A DNA stretch of 58,616 nucleotides, from the NCBI GenBank assembly GCA_025923195.1, contig JAICGJ010000013.1:1-58616 (forward strand), in the 5' to 3' direction. The stretch is from Chryseolinea sp. (GTDB taxonomy: Bacteria > Bacteroidota > Bacteroidia > Cytophagales > Cyclobacteriaceae). Position numbers and translations under genes: made by a program. Under the pieces are notes generated by a model, which ran no database searches, was not told where the DNA came from, and saw only the letters and a program-made list of their open reading frames with translations. The stretch's first letter is position 1; each line of letters opens with the position of its first letter. This document shows positions 9,348-19,190 of the stretch, piece after piece.

Positions 9348-10964
9348 TCATGGTAATGGTAAACCTGTAGCGCTATATTTACTAAGGTTGACCAACGGCA
9401 CTGTAGAGCCGAAGCGCTCGTTAATTGCTCCAATAAACACATTAGCTATAAAAGCATACCCACGGGTATTTGGATGCGCACCGTCTTCCGAATAAATTCC
9501 TGTCGGCGGATTTATGTTGGGTGTGATAGTAATATTGTTTGATACCATTGCCTTGGCGGTGACGAAATCGGAAAATGCTTTGTTTACGTCAGCGAAAGCC
9601 AGCCTGCTCGTGTTAGCATCTGCCATTGTCTTAACGGTGGCATTAAACGATGTCCGGGCACTTTCAATGGCGGCGATTTCACTGGGTATCAAAACATACT
9701 GGTCCGCCAGCGGAACCGCGACTCCTATGACCGTCAGTGGGTTGTTAGGATCAGCAAGCGTTCCCAGAACTGCACCAGCTCCTAATGGCATGATGTCAGT
9801 TGATTTTGTTTGTCTGACTTGTTCATACGGTACGAGTGCAGCTCTTTGTGCAGGCGAAATGGCACCTGCTCCCTCAAGGATATCAAATTCATCACCATAG
9901 TCATTTAGCGTTTCGTCTACGATAACAACGGCGTTGTTTCCAGCTGCAAACAATATTTTGCGCGCATCGACATCAGCGGCAGCATAATTAAAAGGCGGAC
10001 CTTTGAGGGCGTCAAGGACTTGATTGTACCCCGCATAAGACGTATTTACAACGGTAGCGGTAGCTGCATCCAGCGGAACGGGATTCCAGGTGACCGATGT
10101 AAAATGGGGCATTGCGAAAATATTAGGGAAATTTCCGACCACACCTTTCAGCTCAGGATTGGAAGCTAGCAAAGAACCTACGGCCGCGGCGTATTGCCCA
10201 TCGAAACCGTTGGGTAGTGGGCCAGGAGCAGTCAGTGGTGCTTTAGTAGCATCAGCTCCAAAAGCAGCATGTAGAAAAAAGTCGTCTAGTCCAAGCCAGA
10301 ACATAAAAAATGTACCACCGGCAGCAGCAGCATCACCGATAATCGTTGAAGTGCCCGTCCCTGGATATGCGAGTCTGCCATAAAACGGATTAAACCTGGG
10401 ATCGACTCCAGCGCCGGCCCAATTACCGGTCTGGGGAATCAGCGCTTGGCCCAAAACAATTGCCTGTACTCCAAAATTATTTAGTTCAGCTTTTGACCCT
10501 GTGTAAAGAAAGGCCGGATTCACAACTGGATTTGGCAGAGCTCCATTATCTGAGATTTGCGGCGTAGGTCTAGGGGGTGTTCCTTGAAGCAGTAATCTCC
10601 CAAGCACCGCACCCGAGGGCGTTGGATTAGGGGTGATAAAAATGTTAAAACCCAGCGCAGAATTAATACTGGGTTGATTAAAAGTACTTGACCCGCCCAC
10701 ACACGCAAATTGATTGTTCATAATGGCAGGGAGCGAGTTGGTTTGACCATCATTAAACAAAGCCCCCGCTTGGACCCCCGCAACAAAAGAATTTCCTATG
10801 GAAACAAATTTTGCAAAATTAGCAGAACCAGCTGATCCCTCGCACGGATCTGGTGTAATATTGGTGAGATCAGGATCCGCAGGAGTAGTTTCAACCAGTT
10901 CCTGTTCGCATGCATAGCAGAGAAATCCTGAAAGCGCAAGCAAGATGTATTGTAATTTTTTCAT
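9348..10964 (-). CDS. SGNH/GDSL-like outer-membrane lipoprotein paired with a TonB receptor
   Basis: 538 residues. A basic start and hydrophobic stretch end in CYAC, a loose lipobox. The SGNH hydrolase blocks are visible: block I as FVSIGNSFVAG (nucleophile Ser in GNS) and block V as DGAHPNTRGYA near residue 500, which supplies the catalytic Asp-x-x-His. The segment between is long and rich in Gly, Pro and Ala. Family members are esterases or lipases, or acyl-handling proteins. It lies 19 bases behind the TonB-dependent receptor on the same strand. By analogy with SusCD-type pairs I infer a surface lipoprotein working with that receptor on an unknown ester-containing or lipid substrate. Confidence 0.75.
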   Translation of the reverse strand: MKKLQYILLALSGFLCYACEQELVETTPADPDLTNITPDPCEGSAGSANFAKFVSIGNSFVAGVQAGALFNDGQTNSLPAIMNNQFACVGGSSTFNQPSINSALGFNIFITPNPTPSGAVLGRLLLQGTPPRPTPQISDNGALPNPVVNPAFLYTGSKAELNNFGVQAIVLGQALIPQTGNWAGAGVDPRFNPFYGRLAYPGTGTSTIIGDAAAAGGTFFMFWLGLDDFFLHAAFGADATKAPLTAPGPLPNGFDGQYAAAVGSLLASNPELKGVVGNFPNIFAMPHFTSVTWNPVPLDAATATVVNTSYAGYNQVLDALKGPPFNYAAADVDARKILFAAGNNAVVIVDETLNDYGDEFDILEGAGAISPAQRAALVPYEQVRQTKSTDIMPLGAGAVLGTLADPNNPLTVIGVAVPLADQYVLIPSEIAAIESARTSFNATVKTMADANTSRLAFADVNKAFSDFVTAKAMVSNNITITPNINPPTGIYSEDGAHPNTRGYAFIANVFIGAINERFGSTVPLVNLSKYSATGLPLP

Positions 10965-10983
10965 AAGTATCCGCTATTAGAAA

Positions 10984-13752
10984 TTACTTGAAAAATTCAT
11001 CAAACGTGAGCGAGATGTAATACTGTTGGCCAACAAAAGGGCCACCCAGATTTGTCCGGTAATCGTTGCCGAAGAGATTTGATCCTCCAAGTTTCGCGAT
11101 GGTTTTTATCGACGGTATTTTATAGCTGACCTGTGCATCAAAGACACCAAATTCAGGGACAATCCAATCACCGAAGTCTGATTGCCATAAGAATTCATCC
11201 TGCCACCTGAAATTGACATTGAACCCCAGGTTCTTCGTCAGCTTCCTGTTTCCTATTCCAATGTTGAATTTGCTCTCAGGGGTGTTGAAACCTGCGCGGA
11301 ATGTACTACCATCCGATTGCTTGGAATCAAACGTAGCATAATTGTAATTTCCTGTAATCGAATATCCCTTTCCAAAATTGTAGGTCAACCCAACGCCTAT
11401 ACCAGTTGAGGTGACATCCTCCGGTGAATTCCGGTAAGGAGAATAGATAGTACCTGGATCGTAAGTCGTTCCTTGGTGGATGGTCTGGAATTTTGCTGCG
11501 ACATCATCACCTCCGATAAAGTCCCGATAGGACGTGTAATAAAAGTTTAAGTCAATAATAAAGTTTTGTGAAAAAAGGCCCTTGTATCCAATTTCGTAAG
11601 ACACCAGTCGTTCGGGTTTTACATAGTCTACATTATCCGTTACTAGCAGGCTGGGATCGCCGCCAGTAGGGGTACCGTCAGCAGCCAATGTTCCACCTGA
11701 ACCTCTGAATGCTTCATACGACGAGCGAGTCCAGGCGCCACCTTCATGAACGCCATATCGCGCCGCGTTGTCTTCGGCACTGCCAAGCAAGGTGTTGGTA
11801 CCGACGGGAAAGAATATGTACTGCGCCTGTGTGTCGGGATTGCGAAATCCAGTCTGGAAACTCGCGCGTATATTGTGATTTTCTAAAATTGTATAGACCG
11901 CGGAAAGGCGGGGCGTGAACCTTCCTTCAAAATTCTCATTCTTATCATAGCGGATGGATCCCGTAAGTTTCAACACCTCGGCTATTGTCTCGGAAATTTG
12001 GGTGTAAAGTCCGAATTCGTTGATATTGATTCGTTCGAAGTTGGTTCCATCATCGGGATCTTCGTTGAAAATGGTGCCGTCAGAGAACAAGCTGTACTGG
12101 CGAAAATTTCCTCCCACTTGAATTTCTGCAAACTGGATTTGGTCTGCAAGATTGTAATTGAACTCCGCGTGGTAGAGCCTGGAGTTATCGATAAACTTCG
12201 CACCTGATGGATCGCGCTGGAAATAGGAATTTCGAACGTCCTCCAATAGGGAATTATAAGTTGCGCTGCCTACTGAAGGTCTCGTTCTATCTGCATATGC
12301 ACGGGCCGCGGCATGCGCCAGTTCATCATTGCCTGCTGGTACTCCTGATATGTAGCCCTGTCTTGCTAATATGTAAGTCTGCGCGTATTCTGGCGCCCAT
12401 TGCTCTGCCGTAGGGCTTATGCGCTCATTCAAAACTCCTCCCAGCGCTGCCATATTGTAGGAGTCTCCCGCATCAGTTGCGGTAATGTAACCCCTCACAA
12501 AAAAGTTGCTCCCCTTCAGCTCAACTTTGTGGAATTGCTGGGTGAAATCGCGCAGCGCATATTTCTGTGAACCCTGATAAACCGAGCTACCACCTCCGAA
12601 ACGATAATTATAGAGTAGCTCGAGCTTGTCATTTGGCCTATAGTGCAATGCGACATCTCCCTTAATGCTAGTGGCGTCATAATCGTCGACTAGATCTTCT
12701 TCTTTCCATCCCGTTCTTCGCAAGTCCAATGCTGCGTAACCAGGTATTGGCAAGGGCACAGGTATCCTGGTCTCATCACCATAGAGATTCACTCCGTCAA
12801 AATTTGGTTTGGTCACCAGGCTCACCGTTGATTCAGGGTTGTTGACATCCGTTGCATAGTCGTTTCCATGCCAGTCTTCGGCGCTCATGTAAGCGAAATT
12901 CACCTTAAAGGCAAATTTATTATTGAAGGCTTTTGCGTATCTGGCATTGAAACTATAAAATGGATACGATTCGCCCTGGGCGTCGGAAGTAGTGATACCG
13001 CCCTTAAACTGGGCGCTAAGACCCTGGTATTCGAATGGACTCTTACTTCTCATAATAAGAACGCCATTGAATGCATTCGGTCCGTAAAGTGCGGAAGCTG
13101 TTCCCGGGAGCAACTCCATACTCTCGGTATCCAATTCACCAATTCCTACGATGTTACCGGTTGGAAAATTCAGTAATGGAGCTTGTGTGTCAATGCCATC
13201 GACCATTTGAACAAACCTCACATTAGCGATAGTAGCAAAGCCCCTGGTATTGATCTGGGGAAAGTTCAGACTGCTGGAAGTAAACTGAACACCCTTTACA
13301 TTTGCAAGTGCATCAAAAAAATCCGCCGCCGGAGTTTGTCGGATCGCCAACAGATCAAGCTTCTCAACTGTGACGGGCGACTTGAGAATGCTTTCCTCCA
13401 CCCTTGAAGCTGATACTACTATTTCCTGCCCAAGAATAGTTTGCTCTTCCAATTTGATTTCCACGTTTGTTGTGTTGGGGTCCGTAATCTCAAGTTCCTG
13501 ACTACGGTAACCGACAAAGGAAAAGACCAGTGTCATCGGTGGTGCTGCACTCACGGACAAGTTAAAATTTCCGTCGGTATTAGTGATCGTCCCAATTACC
13601 CTGCCCTTGACTATGATATTTACACCGGCCAGTGGCTCGCCACTAACTGCATCGGTAACGTTGCCGGAAATACTGGTTTGAGCCAACATTTCTATGGTAG
13701 CAAACAGCAGCAACAGTCCTGTTGCAACTGAATTTCTATAAAAATTCTTCAT
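10984..13752 (-). CDS. TonB-dependent receptor with carboxypeptidase-regulatory N-terminus
   Basis: 922 residues. A signal peptide (to about residue 25) is followed by a CarboxypepD_reg-like beta domain (ISGNVTDAVSGEPLAGVNI, then TNTDGNFNLSV), a plug domain (TVEKLDLLAIRQTPAADFF, then LLPGTASALYGPNAFNG) and a 22-strand-type barrel. The chain ends in an aromatic-rich strand finishing FDEFFK. It imports a substrate across the outer membrane using TonB energy. The substrate is unknown; the only clue is the downstream SGNH-like lipoprotein. It is first in a two-gene unit, and a promoter candidate lies at 13830-13859. Confidence 0.92.
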   Translation of the reverse strand: MKNFYRNSVATGLLLLFATIEMLAQTSISGNVTDAVSGEPLAGVNIIVKGRVIGTITNTDGNFNLSVSAAPPMTLVFSFVGYRSQELEITDPNTTNVEIKLEEQTILGQEIVVSASRVEESILKSPVTVEKLDLLAIRQTPAADFFDALANVKGVQFTSSSLNFPQINTRGFATIANVRFVQMVDGIDTQAPLLNFPTGNIVGIGELDTESMELLPGTASALYGPNAFNGVLIMRSKSPFEYQGLSAQFKGGITTSDAQGESYPFYSFNARYAKAFNNKFAFKVNFAYMSAEDWHGNDYATDVNNPESTVSLVTKPNFDGVNLYGDETRIPVPLPIPGYAALDLRRTGWKEEDLVDDYDATSIKGDVALHYRPNDKLELLYNYRFGGGSSVYQGSQKYALRDFTQQFHKVELKGSNFFVRGYITATDAGDSYNMAALGGVLNERISPTAEQWAPEYAQTYILARQGYISGVPAGNDELAHAAARAYADRTRPSVGSATYNSLLEDVRNSYFQRDPSGAKFIDNSRLYHAEFNYNLADQIQFAEIQVGGNFRQYSLFSDGTIFNEDPDDGTNFERININEFGLYTQISETIAEVLKLTGSIRYDKNENFEGRFTPRLSAVYTILENHNIRASFQTGFRNPDTQAQYIFFPVGTNTLLGSAEDNAARYGVHEGGAWTRSSYEAFRGSGGTLAADGTPTGGDPSLLVTDNVDYVKPERLVSYEIGYKGLFSQNFIIDLNFYYTSYRDFIGGDDVAAKFQTIHQGTTYDPGTIYSPYRNSPEDVTSTGIGVGLTYNFGKGYSITGNYNYATFDSKQSDGSTFRAGFNTPESKFNIGIGNRKLTKNLGFNVNFRWQDEFLWQSDFGDWIVPEFGVFDAQVSYKIPSIKTIAKLGGSNLFGNDYRTNLGGPFVGQQYYISLTFDEFFK

Positions 13753-13829
13753 ACAGTCTGGAGAAATTGAATGAATAACTAAAAGGCTGATGGGTGCGTG
13801 ATTTAGTATGCATACCGAGCTTCTTACCA

Positions 13830-13859
13830 GAAAAGTACAAAAAATAATGAATAAACAAA
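13830..13859 (-). promoter_or_regulatory. candidate sigma-ABfr-type promoter of the TonB receptor operon
   Basis: On the minus strand, TTTG (13856-13859) is followed after 18 bases by TACTTTTC (13830-13837), one mismatch from TAnnTTTG. It lies about 78 bases ahead of the receptor start. The spacer is one base short of the usual 19-21. Confidence 0.45.
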
Positions 13860-13878
13860 CGTTTGAGATACCCTGAAA

Positions 13879-14211
13879 TTAGGGATTAGATTTTTTCAGA
13901 TGTTCAACCAAGCGGTCACAGAGCGCATTAATTTCATTAGCCATGAACTCATCCTGAGTGGAGCTTAGGATGCTTTGTGCTATACCACCGAGACATTCAA
14001 CGTGAAACCGTTTCATGTCCTCCACAGGCATATCCTTTGCCCACAGATCAATCCTCAGTGTATTTTTTTGTTTATGGTCCCAGAGTGCTACGCTGATCGA
14101 TTTCGTTTCTGACAGGCCTGGTTCAGGTTTGCCGGTTGCCTCCCAGAATATTTTCTCTGGTATGTTGTTTTGATCTAGTTCTACCGTAAAATTAATGGTC
14201 GATTTTTTCAT
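13879..14211 (-). CDS. gldC: gliding motility protein GldC
   Basis: 110 residues from the ATG at 14211. The frame is open further upstream, but those extra residues do not fit the family. The sequence follows the GldC pattern closely: KKSTINFTVELDQNNIPEKI, then SISVALWDHKQKNTLRIDLW, KDMPVEDMKRF, GGIAQSI and INALCDRLVEHL. GldC is a small soluble protein tied to gliding and type 9 secretion in Bacteroidota, with a helper role rather than a core one. In Flavobacterium it sits beside gldB; no gldB is adjacent here. The gene is flanked by divergent and unrelated genes, so it is probably monocistronic. Confidence 0.92.
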   Translation of the reverse strand: MKKSTINFTVELDQNNIPEKIFWEATGKPEPGLSETKSISVALWDHKQKNTLRIDLWAKDMPVEDMKRFHVECLGGIAQSILSSTQDEFMANEINALCDRLVEHLKKSNP

Positions 14212-14414
14212 GCGGCAATTTAATAAGCAGCCATCCCTCACGTTACCTTTTTGTTGTTTTTTTGTTTCCCGCAAGGACTCAATTTTGATTACGATAACAT
14301 ATTAAAAGGATGGTAATGGGTCATAACAGTTCCTCGAGTATTTGGTTAGTTTTAACACACGCATACGAACCACGCGGGATAAATAGCCTCACTTCCACCT
14401 GACCACTCTCGTTC

Positions 14415-16199
14415 ATGTCACTTCTATGGAAATATCTTCGACCTCATCATAACTTGATTTTGCTCTCTTTACTGCTTGCCGCCATTTCTCAGTTGCTGAG
14501 CTTGATCGATCCGATCATCTTTGGAAAGATCATTGATGATTATGCTAACAAAATAAATACGCGGCCTCAGGATGAACTAATCCGGGAGGTGCTTTTTTGG
14601 TTAGCTGTCGCTGTTGGTATCGCATTGCTTGCGCGGCTGGCGAAGGCTTTTCAGGAATATACTACACGCCAGGCGGTAGCACGATTTGGTATGCAAATCT
14701 TTAATGACGGCCTGCGGCAAACGTTGCGCTTGTCCTTTCAGGAATTTGAAGAGAGCAGGAGCGGAGAGACACTGTCAGTTCTCCAAAAAGTAAAGACTGA
14801 TACGGAGAGGTTTGTTAATTCCTTTATCAATGTAGTCTTCTCCTCGCTGGTTGGCATAGGGTTTCTGATTTGGTATAGCATTACCAAGAGTGGTTTGCTT
14901 ATTCCTGTATTCCTAATCGGCGTTTTGGTGTTGGCAGTTTTGACGGGAACACTTTCAAAAAAAATTAAGAAAGTTCAACGCTCGATCAATCGTGAAACAA
15001 ATAGGATGAGTGGTATAATAACCGAGAGCCTTCGGAATATTGAGCTGGTCAAGAGCCTAGGACTTACATTTCCCGAGATCCGAAGGTTGGGCGAAATGAC
15101 GAAAAATATATACGAACTGGAAATGCAAAAAGTCCGGAAGGTGAGCACTTTGTCATTTCTTCAGGGGACGGCTCTTAATCTACTGCGTCAATCCATATTG
15201 TTTATGCTTCTTTGGCTAATCTTTCGGAACGTTTTGACCACGGGAGAGCTTATCACAATGCAGTTTATTTCGACAACGATCTTTGGTCCCCTCCAAGACA
15301 TTGGAAACATTATAGTACAATATCGCGAAGTAGAAGTATCCGTTACTAACTTTGATCAGCTGTTGAAGAAGCCCGTTGAGCAACGTCCTGACTATCCGGT
15401 TGAGGTTGGAGAAATCCGCTCGCTGCGTTTTGACCATGTTGTTTTCAAGCATAAAACATCAAGGGATAATGCTATTGACAACATTTCATTTGAAGTTAAG
15501 CTCGGGGAAACAATTGCCTTTGCGGGACCTTCAGGGTCCGGCAAATCCACCTTGCTTAAATTGCTTGTTGGTCTTTACAAACCACTGAGCGGCACAATCT
15601 TTTTTAATGATGAACCTGCGGGAAATATCCGGTATAACCAGTTGCGTAGACAAATGGGTTTTGTTACGCAGGAGACCCAGTTATTTGCAGGAACCATTAA
15701 AGACAACCTTCGATTTGTAAAACCCGATGCTACTGACGAGGACGTGCTGGATAGCTTGCATAAAGCGTCAGCATCAAAGTTGATTGCACGCTCTTCACAT
15801 GGGATAGATACATTACTGGGGGAGAATGGGATGAAATTATCGGGGGGAGAGAAACAACGGATTTCAATTGCAAGAGCGCTCCTGCGAAATCCTAAACTCT
15901 TAATTTTCGACGAAGCTACCTCGGCTCTCGATTCGCTTACTGAGGAAGAGATCACGTCGACCATACGTCAGATTTCGTCACGCAGGGAACAGATCACTAT
16001 TATGATAGCTCACCGGTTGTCGACGATTATGCATGCCGATGTAATTTACGTACTAGAAAAGGGGAGTATCACGGAGGCGGGCAGGCACTCGGATTTGCTT
16101 CTAGAAAAAGGGCTGTATTATGCGATGTGGCGTCAGCAAATAGGCGAACGCAGAATCGATCCCATCGTGGTAGAAAGAAAAGCAGATTATAGGAGTTAA
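14415..16199 (+). CDS. ABC exporter, fused membrane and ATPase domains
   Basis: 594 residues in the type IV (MsbA/Sav1866-like) layout. Six membrane helices occupy about 1-310. The ATPase is at about 340-575 with Walker A GPSGSGKST, Q-loop GFVTQETQLF, signature LSGGEKQRISIARA, Walker B LLIFDEATSALD and the H-loop His in IAHRLST. It should work as a homodimer exporting lipid or drug-like molecules; the substrate cannot be read from the sequence. It is transcribed alone and ends 8 bases from the convergent aacS stop, with no terminator visible between them. Confidence 0.9.
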   Translation: MSLLWKYLRPHHNLILLSLLLAAISQLLSLIDPIIFGKIIDDYANKINTRPQDELIREVLFWLAVAVGIALLARLAKAFQEYTTRQAVARFGMQIFNDGLRQTLRLSFQEFEESRSGETLSVLQKVKTDTERFVNSFINVVFSSLVGIGFLIWYSITKSGLLIPVFLIGVLVLAVLTGTLSKKIKKVQRSINRETNRMSGIITESLRNIELVKSLGLTFPEIRRLGEMTKNIYELEMQKVRKVSTLSFLQGTALNLLRQSILFMLLWLIFRNVLTTGELITMQFISTTIFGPLQDIGNIIVQYREVEVSVTNFDQLLKKPVEQRPDYPVEVGEIRSLRFDHVVFKHKTSRDNAIDNISFEVKLGETIAFAGPSGSGKSTLLKLLVGLYKPLSGTIFFNDEPAGNIRYNQLRRQMGFVTQETQLFAGTIKDNLRFVKPDATDEDVLDSLHKASASKLIARSSHGIDTLLGENGMKLSGGEKQRISIARALLRNPKLLIFDEATSALDSLTEEEITSTIRQISSRREQITIMIAHRLSTIMHADVIYVLEKGSITEAGRHSDLLLEKGLYYAMWRQQIGERRIDPIVVERKADYRS

Positions 16200-16207
16200 A
16201 TAAGAGG

Positions 16208-18154
16208 TTATCGGCGATTTTTTGCAAGCGCAATAAATGCATCCATAGAGGCCGGATTCTTCAAAACTCCCGAACTTACGGCCTTTTGTGGATCAGTTCC
16301 CATGAATACCTTTTTTATAGGGGTCTCTGTTTTCTTCCCACTGATCGTGTAAGGTATATCGGGTACGGAAATGATTTCGTCTGGAACATGGCGCGGACTG
16401 TAGTCGGTGCGTAGTGTAGCACGGATCCTGTCCTCGATAGGTTTTGTTAGCGTATAGCCCTCCTTCATGACAACAAATAGCGGCATCCAAAAACTTCCTC
16501 GCGCCCGCTCAATGCAAATAATCAGGCTGTCCTTCACTTCGGGTATCTTGTCCATGGCGCGATATATCTCGCTTGTTCCGATTCGGACTCCACCGCGGTT
16601 CAAGGTCGCATCAGACCTTCCATAAATGATCACGCCATTGTTGGATGTAATCTTAATCCAATCGCCATGCCGCCAAACATTCGGAAAAACGTTAAAGTAG
16701 CTGTCTTTATACCGAATGTAATCTGCATCGTTCCAGAAATAAATTGGCATCGAAGGCATCGGGCTTATGATCACCATTTCACCAACTTCATTCTGTACAG
16801 GCGTTCCATCCTCACCATAGGCATGAAGATTACAACCCAACGCACGGCATTGGATCTCACCAGCATATACCGGTAGCGTTGGGTTTCCCCCTACGAATGC
16901 ACTGCAAACGTCGGAGCCACCGCTCATAGAAACCAGCCAGACGTCTTTTTTTGTATTCTCATACACCCATTGAAACGCTTCCGGGGGCAGCGTGCTGCCG
17001 GTTGAACTAATCGAGCGGAGATGACTTAAATCGTTGGCTCTGGCAGGATGGATGTCCTCCTTCATATTTGCCAGCAAAAACCCCGCACTAGTGCCAAAAT
17101 GATTTATACCGGCATCCTGTATGAACTTCCAGAGAATATCAAGCGTGGGATACGCAACGCTGCCGTCATACAAGACCATAGTTCCACCGCACAACAGGCT
17201 GCCATGAATGTAATTCCACATCATCCATCCAGTCGTAGTGTACCAAAAGCAGCGTTCGCCGTCTTTGAAATCATTGTGGAAAGTTCCATACTTCAATTGT
17301 TCCAGCAGGATGCCACCGTGCGAGTGCACAAATGCCTTTGGCAAGCCAGTTGTCCCCGAAGAAAACAGGACCCAAAGCGGATGCGAGAATGGAACTCGCA
17401 CGATTTGAAGCTTCTGTCTTGTAATATGGGTCGCTTCCTTCCAGAAGGAGATCCGTCTGTCGCGCACCTGGGAGGCTGGAGCCTCGGAAACAAGAATGAT
17501 GTGCTCCAGCGTCGGTAAATTTTTAAGCAGATCCGTGACGACGCTTGACTTGTCAAATGATTTGCCACCATAAATGTACCGGTCAACCGCTACTAGTACC
17601 TTCGGATTGATCTGAGCAAATCTGTCGATAACGGCTGCGGCGCCAAAATCGGGTGAACAACTTGAATATATTGCACCTAGTGATACGGTTGCCAGCATCG
17701 CGATCGTAGCTTCCGGGATGCATGGTAGGTACGCAACTACACAATCTCCCTGCTTAACATTTTTGGTCTTTAAATAAAGTTGCAACGACGCCACCTTCGC
17801 CTCCAGTTCTTCCCAACTTAGCTGCGTTAATGGGCCTGATTCTGCTTTAAATATTATTGCTGGATTCGATTCATTTACTCGGCGAAAAATGTGTTCCGCA
17901 TAGTTGAGACTTGTGCCGTTGAACCATGATACTTTGTACATCTCCTTTCCGGATAGAACGTTTTGATACGTTCCGTCATGTATCACTTCGAAATATTCCC
18001 AGAGAGACTCCCAAAAATCGCTGAGGTGGTCGACAGTCCACTGCCATAGACCATTATAGCCTTCAAATTCAAGTTTTTTATTCGCTGCAAGCCAGCGTGT
18101 ATACCGGCTGATGTTTGAAGTCTCAATAAGATCCTTAGATGGCTTCCAAAGCAT
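16208..18154 (-). CDS. aacS: acetoacetate-CoA ligase
   Basis: 648 residues of the ANL adenylating superfamily, matching acetoacetyl-CoA synthetase rather than acetyl-CoA synthetase in its N-terminus (WKPSKDLIETSNISRYTRWL) and overall length. The AMP-binding P-loop is FSSGTTGLPKAFVHSHGG; further motifs are TTTGWMMWN and the A8 hinge GRSDATLNRGGVRIGTSEIY. The C-terminal catalytic Lys region is ISGKKTETPIKK. It activates acetoacetate to acetoacetyl-CoA for ketone-body or polyhydroxybutyrate-type metabolism. It starts 21 bases behind ribF on the same strand, so it is probably carried on the ftsX-ribF transcript. Confidence 0.92.
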   Translation of the reverse strand: MLWKPSKDLIETSNISRYTRWLAANKKLEFEGYNGLWQWTVDHLSDFWESLWEYFEVIHDGTYQNVLSGKEMYKVSWFNGTSLNYAEHIFRRVNESNPAIIFKAESGPLTQLSWEELEAKVASLQLYLKTKNVKQGDCVVAYLPCIPEATIAMLATVSLGAIYSSCSPDFGAAAVIDRFAQINPKVLVAVDRYIYGGKSFDKSSVVTDLLKNLPTLEHIILVSEAPASQVRDRRISFWKEATHITRQKLQIVRVPFSHPLWVLFSSGTTGLPKAFVHSHGGILLEQLKYGTFHNDFKDGERCFWYTTTGWMMWNYIHGSLLCGGTMVLYDGSVAYPTLDILWKFIQDAGINHFGTSAGFLLANMKEDIHPARANDLSHLRSISSTGSTLPPEAFQWVYENTKKDVWLVSMSGGSDVCSAFVGGNPTLPVYAGEIQCRALGCNLHAYGEDGTPVQNEVGEMVIISPMPSMPIYFWNDADYIRYKDSYFNVFPNVWRHGDWIKITSNNGVIIYGRSDATLNRGGVRIGTSEIYRAMDKIPEVKDSLIICIERARGSFWMPLFVVMKEGYTLTKPIEDRIRATLRTDYSPRHVPDEIISVPDIPYTISGKKTETPIKKVFMGTDPQKAVSSGVLKNPASMDAFIALAKNRR

Positions 18155-18175
18155 AGCGTTTGGTTTTTCTCGTTG

Positions 18176-19114
18176 CTAATGGTTTACACGAGGCAATATT
18201 TCCAATGCAGCTTTCCTATCGAGATAAAGCTGCCTTTTTAACTCCTCCAGGTCGTTGAACTTGATATCAGTTCGCAGCAGATCATGAAAGTAAATCGTCA
18301 ACGATTCACCATATACATCTTCATTAAAATCGAAAATGTTCACCTCAATATTCCGTTTCACACCATCGACCGTTGGCCGGTTGCCGATGTATAGCATACC
18401 CTTAAAACGCCGGTTACCGTATCCGATCATGACTGCATAGATGCCATCCGACGGAATAAGCTTGTAAGACGTTTCAATTTCTATATTCGCAGTTGGAAAA
18501 CCCAGGAGTCTTCCCAGCTTATCACCCATAATCACCCTTCCCGTTATGCTATAGTTATGCCCGAGGAAATGAGTAGCAGTTTTTATGTCACCCCCTTCCA
18601 GGGCTTTCCTTATTTTTGTTGAGCTTACGCCAACATGGTCCACATCCTGACGTGGAATTTCTTCAACTTCAAAGCCGTATTTGGGACCGTTCACCATAAG
18701 TTGATCAAAACTACCCTCTCTGTTTTTACCGAAGTGATGATCGTGGCCAATAACCAATTTCTTGGTTCCAATCGTCTTGACAAGAATTTCGGTGATAAAC
18801 TCCTCGGACGTTAATTGCGAAAATTCCTTTGTAAACGGAATTCGAATAAGGTGATTGATGCCCTCAGCCTTCAAAAGCTCTGCTTTTTCCTCGAAAGTGT
18901 TCAGCAGTTTCAGCGACATATCTTCCGGATGTAAAACTAGGCGCGGGTGAGGCCAGAATGTTATTACAACGGTCTCCCCACCTGTCTTGCCGGCAATTTC
19001 CCTCAGGCGGGATAAAATCTTTGTATGACCTACGTGAACACCGTCGAACGTGCCACTCGTTACAACCGCATTAGGTAGTCTCGCAAAATCGTCGATACCG
19101 TGATATATTTTCAT
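18176..19114 (-). CDS. ribF: bifunctional riboflavin kinase / FAD synthetase
   Basis: 312 residues. The N-terminal adenylyltransferase (about 1-165) shows SGTFDGVHVGHTKIL, the HxGH-type nucleotide site, with VIGHDHHFGKNREG and the VSSTKIRKAL loop. The C-terminal flavokinase (about 175-310) shows GDKLGRLLGFPTANIE and GMLYIGNRPTV. It makes FMN and then FAD from riboflavin. Length and layout are standard. It follows truB after 76 bases on the same strand. Confidence 0.96.
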   Translation of the reverse strand: MKIYHGIDDFARLPNAVVTSGTFDGVHVGHTKILSRLREIAGKTGGETVVITFWPHPRLVLHPEDMSLKLLNTFEEKAELLKAEGINHLIRIPFTKEFSQLTSEEFITEILVKTIGTKKLVIGHDHHFGKNREGSFDQLMVNGPKYGFEVEEIPRQDVDHVGVSSTKIRKALEGGDIKTATHFLGHNYSITGRVIMGDKLGRLLGFPTANIEIETSYKLIPSDGIYAVMIGYGNRRFKGMLYIGNRPTVDGVKRNIEVNIFDFNEDVYGESLTIYFHDLLRTDIKFNDLEELKRQLYLDRKAALEILPRVNH

Positions 19115-19190
19115 GATTGCATCGACAATATAAATTTAAACTGACTGTTCATAACTAAGGGTTCGATATCATATGGACTAAGGATAAGTG

